Counted from the first letter of the stretch, positions 1 to 5,979 are shown. The stretch is 7,035 nucleotides of DNA from Deltaproteobacteria bacterium (GCA_016874895.1 VGSX01000193.1:1-7035), one strand, 5' to 3'. The notes: a model not told the origin generated them from the letters alone. Program-made: numbers and translations.

Positions 1-323
1 AAGCCATTAACCCGGAGGTGCAGCAGCAACCCCGCCTGGTTTACGACGACCCTTACGGCAGAGGCTGGGTCTTCCAGATTAAACCCGTCAATCTGAAGTA
101 TAACCTCCCCAATCTCTATTACGGCGGTACTGCTGCCGCCTGGATCCATGAAGAGTCCCATCGCTTACTGGCCTTCATGGGAACGGAGATCGGGGTCACC
201 CTGCCGGACGGCGGCGCCATCGTCGATGATGTCTATGGCCATTTCCCCCAGCTGGGCTGGCGCCGGCTGGTACAGGAATTCCTCCTGAAAGATTTAACCA
301 AAACCTGGAAAAAAAGATATTAA
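1..323 (+). CDS. GcvH-like protein, C-terminal part (cut by window edge)
   Basis: This is the 3' end of a gene that begins before the window; the reading frame is open from position 3 and stops with TAA at 321-323. The visible residues match the C-terminal third of the complete gene that follows: about 54 of 91 ungapped positions are identical by eye, including DDPYG.GW, NLK, AWI..ESH, GVTLP.GGA and PQLGW.RLVQEFL. The family is the GcvH-like (glycine cleavage H protein) fold in its divergent form, and only the region after the lipoyl-type hairpin is present. The GTG at 18 lies inside a conserved stretch (AINPEV), so it is an internal codon and not a start. The tail is longer than in the paralog and ends in a basic Lys/Arg segment. 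Whether the missing N-terminus has the Cys module seen in the neighbour cannot be told. Function is unknown; classical glycine cleavage is doubtful because the neighbour lacks the lipoyl lysine. Confidence 0.8.
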   Translation, partial: AINPEVQQQPRLVYDDPYGRGWVFQIKPVNLKYNLPNLYYGGTAAAWIHEESHRLLAFMGTEIGVTLPDGGAIVDDVYGHFPQLGWRRLVQEFLLKDLTKTWKKRY

Positions 324-344
324 AGCTGCCAGGTCCCGAAAAGA

Positions 345-376
345 CCGGCGGCCCGGGTGGAAACGGCTGCCGCCGG
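345..376 (+). other. GC-rich hairpin between the two GcvH-like genes
   Basis: A perfect 8-bp inverted repeat, CCGGCGGC (345-352) and GCCGCCGG (369-376), encloses a 16-base loop. It begins 21 bases after the stop of the first paralog and ends 29 bases before the next start. No T-run follows, so it is not a typical intrinsic terminator. It could attenuate transcription or protect mRNA ends within a two-gene transcript. The role is inferred from position only. Confidence 0.35.
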
Positions 377-405
377 GAAAATAACTTCCGGAAAGGAACG
401 TTGCC

Positions 406-1320
406 ATGAAAACGACTCTCGCCGACTCGAAAAAGCACTGCATCTGGATGGAAGCAGGTGTCATTGATTTCAAGATCTGCAAAAATAACTTCGATTGCAC
501 CAACTGCGACTTCGACCGGGCCATGACGGAAACCGCCAAACGCAATCTGGCCCTGAAGCGGGCCGGGGAAATCCCCATGGGGAAGAAAGGCAAGGTTATT
601 CCCTGGCAGGACAAGATGCGGGAACGCTCGGGGCTGCAGCAGCTCTGCCGGCACATGCTCACCGGCAGGGTACCGGCTTATTTCTGCGGCAATAACTATC
701 AGTGCCAGCATTGCTCCTTCGACCAGTTACTGGAAGACCAGATGGAGTTTTTTCTGGCTCCGGAGCGGCCCAAGCTTCAGGATATTTTCGGCTTTGCGGT
801 GCCCACCAGCAGCTATCTGCACCGGGGGCACACCTGGGCGCTGTTGGAGAACGGCGGTCGGGTGCGCATCGGCCTGGACGACTTTTCCCAGAAAGTCCTG
901 GGGCCCGCTGATGAAATGAAGCTCCCGGTCCTGGGTCAGGAATTTCACCACGACGCCGTGGGGATGGCCCTGGCCCGGCAGGGCAACAAAGCCGGGGTGC
1001 TGGCCCCGGTGGATGGCATCGTGGAGGCGGTTAATCCCAAGGTCAGGCAAAGGCCCGGTCTGGCCCACGATGACCCCTACGGGGAGGGCTGGCTTTTTGT
1101 CGTCACCCCCACCAACCTGAAGCCGGACCTGGAAAACATGCTCTTCGGCCAGCGCAATGTCGCCTGGATAGAAAATGAGTCCCATAAGCTGCTGGGCCTG
1201 TTGGAATCCTCCGCCGGCGTCACCCTCCCCTCCGGCGGCGCGGTCATCGACGACGTCTTCGGCCACTATCCGCAACTGGGATGGCAGCGTTTGGTGCAGG
1301 AGTTCCTTCATACCGCTTGA
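406..1320 (+). CDS. GcvH-like protein with duplicated four-cysteine N-terminal module
   Basis: A complete 304-residue protein; ATG is preceded by GGAAAGGA with good spacing. Residues 12-34 and 81-103 carry the same spacing, C-x12-C-x5-C-x2-C followed by xFD (Cys 12, 25, 31, 34 and 81, 94, 100, 103), so the N-terminal half contains an internal duplication that probably binds metal or an Fe-S cluster. Residues about 122-300 are a GcvH-like domain: HTWALLENGGRVRIGLDDF matches the start of the H-protein fold, and LAPVDGIVEAVNPKV (199-213) matches the hammerhead strand after the lipoyl hairpin. In true H proteins the lipoyl lysine lies seven residues before this AP; here that position is Gly193, and the nearest lysine (Lys195) is two residues off. 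Lipoylation is therefore doubtful. At 304 residues it is more than twice the usual H-protein length (about 130). It lies downstream of a paralog and overlaps a convergent metalloprotease gene. The fold assignment is fairly secure; the function is unknown. Confidence 0.85.
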   Translation: MKTTLADSKKHCIWMEAGVIDFKICKNNFDCTNCDFDRAMTETAKRNLALKRAGEIPMGKKGKVIPWQDKMRERSGLQQLCRHMLTGRVPAYFCGNNYQCQHCSFDQLLEDQMEFFLAPERPKLQDIFGFAVPTSSYLHRGHTWALLENGGRVRIGLDDFSQKVLGPADEMKLPVLGQEFHHDAVGMALARQGNKAGVLAPVDGIVEAVNPKVRQRPGLAHDDPYGEGWLFVVTPTNLKPDLENMLFGQRNVAWIENESHKLLGLLESSAGVTLPSGGAVIDDVFGHYPQLGWQRLVQEFLHTA

Positions 1321-1882
1321 ACCGGGGCGTGATTCCCTGGTCCTGGAAAAAATCGCCCAGAAGAACCTGGCAATAGCGGCATAACGCCAGATTCTTCTGG
1401 TCGAGCTTTTCCAGGTTGGCGGCAAACCCCATCAGGCAGCCCTCTTCCCGGCAGTGCCCCAGCCCGAAGGTATGGCCCAGTTCATGAGCGCTCAGTTTGA
1501 GCAGCCGTTTGAGGACCACTGCCAGGTCGGGGGAGGAACCGTCCGCGTCGCCCCGGGGCCGGAAAAGGGAAATGACCGCGGCCTTCCCGTTTAACTGGGC
1601 TTCCCCGAACACAAAGGTCAGGATGGGTATATAGAGGTCCACCGCAGTCACCCCCAAGAGCCGAAAAGCCCCGGTGTCATTCTCGGACAAAAGGTGTTCT
1701 AATATCTGGGTGGAGTGGTGCTGGCCCCGGACAATATGAAAGGTTTGCGGTGGCACCGGCCGGGGACGCAAGATCTTCACCGGCAGGGCGAAGATCTTGG
1801 TGAGCGCCCGCCGCAACCGCCTTAAGATTTCCGGGTCCAGCGGCCCTAAAGCCAGAAGTCCGATAAATGCCCGCTGCGACAT
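1244..1882 (-). CDS. amzA: Archaemetzincin family zinc metalloprotease
   Basis: A 212-residue protein with the archaemetzincin signature. HELGHTFGLGHC (133-144) supplies zinc ligands His133, His137 and His143 and catalytic Glu134. It is followed by C-x4-C (Cys144, Cys149), Met151 (the Met-turn) and CRYC (Cys168, Cys171), which form the second, structural zinc site of the family. The N-terminus (FIGLLALGPLDPEILRRL) matches the family's usual start, which supports ATG at 1882. No clear Shine-Dalgarno sequence precedes it; instead a 7-bp repeat array begins 8 bases upstream. There is no signal peptide, so the protein is predicted cytoplasmic. The family is metzincin-like, but its natural substrates are not well established. 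The last 25 codons overlap the 3' end of the convergent GcvH-like gene and encode an Arg-rich tail outside the conserved core. Identification is firm; the physiological role is open. Confidence 0.92.
   Translation of the reverse strand: MSQRAFIGLLALGPLDPEILRRLRRALTKIFALPVKILRPRPVPPQTFHIVRGQHHSTQILEHLLSENDTGAFRLLGVTAVDLYIPILTFVFGEAQLNGKAAVISLFRPRGDADGSSPDLAVVLKRLLKLSAHELGHTFGLGHCREEGCLMGFAANLEKLDQKNLALCRYCQVLLGDFFQDQGITPRFKRYEGTPAPNAAIPVADSGRRRRR
1358..1399. other. Long inverted repeat after the GcvH-like gene, within amzA
   Basis: CAGAAGAA (1358-1365) pairs with TTCTTCTG (1392-1399). After one mismatch (1366/1391), CTGGC (1367-1371) pairs with GCCAG (1386-1390). This gives 13 pairs around a 14-base loop. 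The hairpin starts 38 bases after the GcvH-like stop and is followed by a short TTTT at 1407-1410, so it could help end the plus-strand transcript. It also lies inside amzA, where the loop encodes the zinc-binding CRYC. Coding constraint could explain part of the symmetry. Confidence 0.5.
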
Positions 1883-1890
1883 AGAATACT

Positions 1891-1918
1891 GTTTTCGGTT
1901 TTCGGTTTCCGGTTTTCA
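1891..1918. repeat. Four tandem 7-bp units (GTTTTCG type)
   Basis: Four consecutive heptads read GTTTTCG, GTTTTCG, GTTTCCG and GTTTTCA on the plus strand. The array sits 8 bases upstream of the amzA start codon, where a ribosome binding site would be expected. A related three-unit array lies at 5980-6000. It is a short variable-unit tandem repeat; it has no spacers and is not a CRISPR. Confidence 0.75.
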
Positions 1919-1971
1919 GTTAAAACATTAGCCACTTGAGCCTTTCGCAAAATTCCCTCAGCATCGCCGGT

Positions 1972-2037
1972 CATTCTGTGTGAAGCGAAGAATCTCATGG
2001 TCCTAGGGGGTTGAGATCCTTCACCGCGTTCAGGATG
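1972..2037. repeat. REP-like imperfect palindrome
   Basis: Two 26-base arms (1972-1997 and 2012-2037) match in inverted orientation at 18 of 26 positions, around a 14-base loop. The arms run from CATTCTG to GAATCTCA and from TGAGATCC to CAGGATG. This resembles a dispersed intergenic palindrome of the CATTCTGAGCGAAGCGAAGAATCTC type that I recall from several bacterial genomes, but copy number in this genome cannot be seen here. It lies between the 3' end of the regulator gene and the 5' end of amzA, both on the minus strand. Confidence 0.6.
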
Positions 2038-2096
2038 CTAATATCAGACATTTTGCCAGAGTCTCCCGTTTTGGATTCGGCTAAAGGCGGAGTTAA

Positions 2097-2126
2097 GCGA
2101 TATCCTCCACAGACTAAGGATACCGC
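2097..2126 (-). terminator. Hairpin downstream of the response regulator gene
   Basis: On the minus strand GCGGTATCC pairs with GGATATCGC, giving 9 pairs with one G-U wobble and a 12-base loop. It begins 33 bases after the regulator stop codon. The same structure on the plus strand has an A-C mismatch, so it is better formed in the operon's transcript. No strong U-run follows, so it is a weak terminator candidate or an mRNA-end structure. Confidence 0.4.
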
Positions 2127-2158
2127 AGTGACCGGGGAAGGCCCAGGAGGATGGCTTC

Positions 2159-3505
2159 TCAAGGTGAGAGTCCGTATTTTTTGATCTTATGGTAAAGCGT
2201 GGTGCGGTTGATACCCAGGACCTTGGCGGTGCTGGAAATATTGCCGCCCTCGGCAGCCAGGATGCGGGCGATGTGTTGCCGTTCCATTTCCTCCAGGGAT
2301 AATTTCCCGGGTTCCACCTGTTCCCCGGCCGCGGCCACAAAAGGCAGGTCCGCAAGTTTGATCTGCCGGCCTTTTTCCACCACCACTGCCCGTTCAATGG
2401 CATTTTCCAGTTCCCGGACATTGCCCGGCCAGGAATATTTTTTCATGGCCTCCAGGGCCTCGGGATGAATGGAATCGATCTTCTTGTTGGTCTCGGTGGC
2501 GTAGCGTCTCAGAAAATGCTGGGCCAGAAGGGGGATATCTTCCTGGCGTTCCCGCAAGGGCGGCACCTGCAGGAGAATGACATTTAAGCGATAAAACAGA
2601 TCCTGGCGAAAAGTTTTTTCCCTGATGGCTTCCTGTAAATCTCTATGAGTGGCGGCGATAACCCGAAAGTCGCTCTGCAGGGTCACCGTCCCCCCCACCC
2701 GGGTGAATTCCCGGGTTTCCAGGACCCGGAGCAGATCGATCTGCATTTTCATGGAAATGTCGCCCACTTCGTCCAGGAACAGGGTCCCGGCATTGGCCAT
2801 TTCCAGGCGGCCTTTTTTGGTAAATTTAGCGTCGGTGAAGGCCCCTTTCTCGTGGCCGAAGAGTTCGCTTTCCAGAAGGTTCTCGGTGAAGGCGCCGCAG
2901 TTGATGGCGATGAAGGGGCCGTAACAGCGGGGGCTCTGGGCATGTATGGCCCGGGCCACCAATTCCTTGCCGGTGCCGGTCTCGCCGGTGATCAACACCG
3001 TGGCGTCGCTCTGGGCCACGTCCAGAATGGTCTCGAACAGCCGCAGCATGGGCGGCGACTGGCCCACCAGGTTCTCGAAACGGGTCAGGGTGGCCATGCG
3101 GTCTTTCAGGATCAGGTTTTCCATGGCCAGGGTCTGCAAGCGCACCAGCTTGTCGATGGTGAGGCTTAACTCCTCCAGGTCGAAGGGTTTGAGGAGATAA
3201 TCGTAGGCGCCCAGCCGCATGGCGTCCACCGCGTCCTGGATGGCGCCATGGGCCGTCATCATCACCACCGCGGTGTCGGGTTCGTTCTCCTTGAGTTTCT
3301 TCAGCAGCGTCAGCCCATCCATCTCCGGCATCTTGACGTCGATGAGCATAATGTCATAATGGTTCTCCTGGGTCTTGCTGAGGGCTTCCAGGCCATTGGC
3401 GGCCGCGTCGACGTCAAAGCCGTCCTGTTGCAGCCAGCCGCCCAGGGATTCCCGGATACTCAATTCATCATCCACCACCAGGATTTTGATTTTTTTATGC
3501 GCCAA
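2159..3505 (-). CDS. NtrC-family sigma-54-dependent response regulator
   Basis: A 448-residue regulator with three domains. The receiver (about 5-120) has acidic Asp12/Asp13, phospho-acceptor Asp56 (LIDVKMP), Thr84 and Lys106. The AAA+ sigma-54 interaction domain (about 145-375) has Walker A GETGTGK (174-180), the L1 loop GAFTDA (221-226, usually GAFTGA), Walker B TLFLDE (241-246) and the WPGNVREL sensor II region (359-366). A Fis-type helix-turn-helix lies at about 420-446. I place the start at TTG 3505, which gives M-AHKKIKILVVDDE, where receiver domains normally begin; it overlaps the kinase stop by 11 bases and has GGGGGA about 9 bases upstream. The frame stays open to an ATG at 3613, but that extension reads through the kinase's catalytic domain and adds no recognisable domain. 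It is the cognate partner of the upstream kinase and should activate sigma-54 promoters; its targets are not in evidence here. Confidence 0.95.
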   Translation of the reverse strand: MAHKKIKILVVDDELSIRESLGGWLQQDGFDVDAAANGLEALSKTQENHYDIMLIDVKMPEMDGLTLLKKLKENEPDTAVVMMTAHGAIQDAVDAMRLGAYDYLLKPFDLEELSLTIDKLVRLQTLAMENLILKDRMATLTRFENLVGQSPPMLRLFETILDVAQSDATVLITGETGTGKELVARAIHAQSPRCYGPFIAINCGAFTENLLESELFGHEKGAFTDAKFTKKGRLEMANAGTLFLDEVGDISMKMQIDLLRVLETREFTRVGGTVTLQSDFRVIAATHRDLQEAIREKTFRQDLFYRLNVILLQVPPLRERQEDIPLLAQHFLRRYATETNKKIDSIHPEALEAMKKYSWPGNVRELENAIERAVVVEKGRQIKLADLPFVAAAGEQVEPGKLSLEEMERQHIARILAAEGGNISSTAKVLGINRTTLYHKIKKYGLSP

Positions 3506-5786
3506 GACTCTTTTCCCCCGGTTTATAGGCGGGCAGACGGATGGTGAAGGTGGTTCCCTTGCCCACGACGCTATCAACCTTGATGAGCCCCCCGTGGTCC
3601 CGGATAATGCCATAGACCACGGAGAGCCCCAGGCCTACCCCGCCCGCCTTCTTGGTAGTATAAAACGGCTCGAAGATGTGAGAAAAGCTTTCTTTGGGAA
3701 TGCCCACGCCGGTGTCGGAGACTTTTATGGTGACCTCCCGGTTATGGTAGTTCTTCGTTTCCAGGGTCAGAGTGCCTCCCTGGGCCATGGCATCCTGGGC
3801 GTTTAAGATAAGATTCAAGACGGCCTGTTTCAACTGTCCCGGATCCGCGCTCACCGGGCGGAGGTTGGAGGCCAATTGGTGTTTGACGTTGATCCCCTGG
3901 AGACGCATCTGGTATTCGGTGAGGGCCAGAGTTTCCCCCACCAGAGCGTTGATATCCACCAGGGTAAACTCCGGTTTGGTCTTGCGGGAAAAGGCCAGAA
4001 GGTTGGAGACGGTCTTACTCACTCGAGAGGTTTCGCCATAAACCAGCTCCAGGTAATCTTGCATGTTCTTCAGATCATCCTCGCCGGGCGCCCCCTTTTT
4101 TAACATGCGCTGCATTAATTTGATAAAATTCAAAATCCCGGTCAAGGGATTGTTGATCTCGTGCACTACGCTGGCGGATAATTTCCCCAGGGAGGTCATC
4201 TTGTCATCGTGCAGCAGGCGGGTGCGGGCATTGATTTCCTTGGTGATATCCCGGGATAAATCAATGACCCGATGAACTTTGCCCTCATCGTCAAACAGAG
4301 GGTGGCAGACCACATGAATGTAGTGCTCCCGGCCATCCTTATCAAAATGGACGTGGGTGGCGGAGGCCGATTTGCTCATTTTTACGGCATCGATTAACGG
4401 ACACGGGTGGTCCGGGCTGGAGCAGGGCTCCTTGAGGTGATGGGAAACCTCATAACAATGCTTGCCCACCACGTCTTCCCGCCGGGAGCCCACCATCTCC
4501 AGCAGGGCCCGGTTGACCTCGATGATGCGGTAATCCAAATCAATCACCATCATGTGGTCTTCAATACTGTTCATGATGGTTTCCAAGAAGGCCTTTCCCT
4601 TGGTGGCCTGCCTGAAAAGCTTGCGGGTCTGCTCCTCGGATTTTTGCAGGGCCGTTTCCAGTTCCTGGCGGGCCGTGACGTCTTTAAAGACCTCAATGAC
4701 CCTGTTCCTCCGGCCTTCCGGGGGGCAGAGAGGCGACATGGTGATTTCGTAATAGCGCATCCGGCCATCCGCAGCCGGGACGCACTGCAGGACATCGGTG
4801 GTCTTGCATTCCTTGATGACCTGGGGCAGAGGGCACACCATGCCGTGGCGGTCGCAGGGTCCGTCGAGATGGTGGAAGACCTGATAACACCGCTGGCCTA
4901 TTACCTCATTGGGAGTTTTCTGAAAACACGTTAAAAAAGTCTGGTTTACCTCTTCCACGGTGTAATCATGATGCAGAACTAACACCGGCTCGGGCAAGTG
5001 GTCGAATATCCGCTGAAAACGGCTGCGCTGATCGGCCAGTTTTATCTCGCTTTCCACCTTCAAACGGAGCCGCTCCTCCTCTTTTTTGAAAAGCTCCCAG
5101 AAGAGCCGGGATTGCATATGGTCGATAATCTGGGTATGCTCCGGTTTCTGCTGCAGGATGATATCCCGCACCTCCGGATCACCGGTAAGTTCCAGCAACA
5201 GGTCGGGGTTCTGCTCCAGCAGGGGGAGACAATTACTATACGTCGGGATGCCCAGGGTTTGCGCCAGCAGAATGCCCGGAGCCTCTGGGTCGGGGTCGGC
5301 CACTCCGATGATGGCGATCTGTTGCCGCTGCCGCAGCCGGTTAGAAATCTGCTGCAGAACCCTCTGGCAGCCCTTGCCCCCTCCCACGATGCCGATTTTC
5401 AGGGGATAGTATTCTTCCGTAAAGGATAAATCCTTGGCGATGATATCCCAAAAATCTTCCCAGGAATGCGGGCGGTTGCAATTCAGGACCGATACCCCTT
5501 CCGGGCAATTAGCCTGCAGTTCCGCGGAAACCTCCGGCAGACCGGTGGCGTTCACCAGAATGTCTAAACCCGGGAACTGCATCAGATCTGAAAGATTGAA
5601 TATCACAGGAAGATTATGACGACGGGCGTACTGGATGCCAGGCGCCGCCGGATTGCGATCCGCCACGGCCACCAGCCGCAAGGGCTGGTTCACCCGCCGG
5701 GGGGGCACCAGGGCCTCCAGAATACCCATACCCTGCCGACCGGCGCCCACCAATGCCAGATTATACGATTGCTTACCGGGACTCAT
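3495..5786 (-). CDS. Soluble histidine kinase: two Rossmann-like domains, two Cys-rich PAS domains, HisKA-HATPase
   Basis: A 763-residue sensor kinase with no membrane segment or signal peptide, so cytoplasmic. ATG 5786 has GGAG 10 bases upstream. Domain order: Rossmann-like 1 (about 7-95, with GAGRQG at 14-19), Rossmann-like 2 (about 128-230, with GGGKGC at 135-140), a charged helical linker (232-256), PAS 1 (about 256-370), PAS 2 (about 401-513), HisKA with phospho-acceptor His542 in VVHEINNP, and HATPase_c with N-box NLILNAQDAM (658-667), DTGVGIP (691-697), FEPFYTTK and GVGLGL. The two Rossmann domains share AD..P.APGI..A (42-54, 163-175) and TG.PEV (81-86, 201-206), so they are a tandem duplication. 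Both PAS domains carry CY-x9-C-x6-CPL (Cys 300, 311, 318 and 444, 455, 462). It autophosphorylates and passes phosphate to the overlapping regulator. The ligand is unknown; a dinucleotide or small metabolite for the Rossmann part and a redox or metal signal for the PAS part are inferences. Confidence 0.94.
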   Translation of the reverse strand: MSPGKQSYNLALVGAGRQGMGILEALVPPRRVNQPLRLVAVADRNPAAPGIQYARRHNLPVIFNLSDLMQFPGLDILVNATGLPEVSAELQANCPEGVSVLNCNRPHSWEDFWDIIAKDLSFTEEYYPLKIGIVGGGKGCQRVLQQISNRLRQRQQIAIIGVADPDPEAPGILLAQTLGIPTYSNCLPLLEQNPDLLLELTGDPEVRDIILQQKPEHTQIIDHMQSRLFWELFKKEEERLRLKVESEIKLADQRSRFQRIFDHLPEPVLVLHHDYTVEEVNQTFLTCFQKTPNEVIGQRCYQVFHHLDGPCDRHGMVCPLPQVIKECKTTDVLQCVPAADGRMRYYEITMSPLCPPEGRRNRVIEVFKDVTARQELETALQKSEEQTRKLFRQATKGKAFLETIMNSIEDHMMVIDLDYRIIEVNRALLEMVGSRREDVVGKHCYEVSHHLKEPCSSPDHPCPLIDAVKMSKSASATHVHFDKDGREHYIHVVCHPLFDDEGKVHRVIDLSRDITKEINARTRLLHDDKMTSLGKLSASVVHEINNPLTGILNFIKLMQRMLKKGAPGEDDLKNMQDYLELVYGETSRVSKTVSNLLAFSRKTKPEFTLVDINALVGETLALTEYQMRLQGINVKHQLASNLRPVSADPGQLKQAVLNLILNAQDAMAQGGTLTLETKNYHNREVTIKVSDTGVGIPKESFSHIFEPFYTTKKAGGVGLGLSVVYGIIRDHGGLIKVDSVVGKGTTFTIRLPAYKPGEKSLGA

Positions 5787-5890
5787 GGTGTTTTTTCTCC
5801 AACAACCCGGGGAAATATTTCAGGAGCGACTGGCCGCGACAAAAATCCTGGTCCGCTCCCGGTAAATTCCCCTTTTGCTTCTCGTCGCGT

Positions 5891-5911
5891 CCGGGGCGTG
5901 CTTCACCCCGG
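5891..5911 (-). other. Leader hairpin upstream of the kinase gene
   Basis: CCGGG (5891-5895) and GTG (5898-5900) pair with CAC (5904-5906) and CCCGG (5907-5911), leaving a 2-base bulge and a 3-base loop. It lies about 105 bases before the kinase start codon, in the presumed untranslated leader. A second small inverted pair, GGAGCG (5823-5828) with CGCTCC (5854-5859), lies closer to the gene. No known riboswitch fold was recognised. Confidence 0.35.
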
Positions 5912-5920
5912 CATTGTCAT

Positions 5921-5940
5921 TATTCGACCTGAATATAGCA
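5921..5940 (-). promoter_or_regulatory. Possible extended -10 promoter and small operator for the kinase operon
   Basis: On the minus strand TGCTATATT (5940-5932) fits an extended -10 element (TGn followed by TATATT). No good -35 is seen 17 bases upstream. A perfect 5-bp inverted repeat, TATTC-n5-GAATA (5921-5935), overlaps the -10 and the expected transcription start near 5925, where a repressor could act. This would leave a leader of about 139 bases. Support is by sequence match only. Confidence 0.35.
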
Positions 5941-5979
5941 TTTTTTCTTTTTGTAACATAGGGTAAAATGGGACAGCGG

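Noticed and set aside
18..20. GTG as the start of the first GcvH-like gene
   Set aside because: Residues before it (AINPE) align with the paralog's EAVNPK, so the gene continues upstream of the window.
727..1425. Long minus-strand ORF opposite the GcvH-like gene
   Set aside because: It is antisense to a conserved domain and reads across the amzA 3' region in a different frame; its composition is typical of a high-GC shadow frame.
1891..1918. Heptad arrays as a CRISPR array
   Set aside because: Units are 7 bases with no spacers, and no cas gene is present.
2044..2421. Minus-strand ORF covering the regulator's 3' end and the following gap
   Set aside because: It is an alternate frame of the AAA+/HTH coding region with no family features.
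3506..3613. 36-residue N-terminal extension of the response regulator from ATG 3613
   Set aside because: It reads a different frame of the kinase's HATPase-coding DNA, is Pro/Ser-rich and has no domain. Receiver homology begins at once after the TTG at 3505.
4407..4934. 175-codon plus-strand ORF opposite the kinase PAS region
   Set aside because: It is antisense to conserved PAS domains, with no ribosome binding site or family match.
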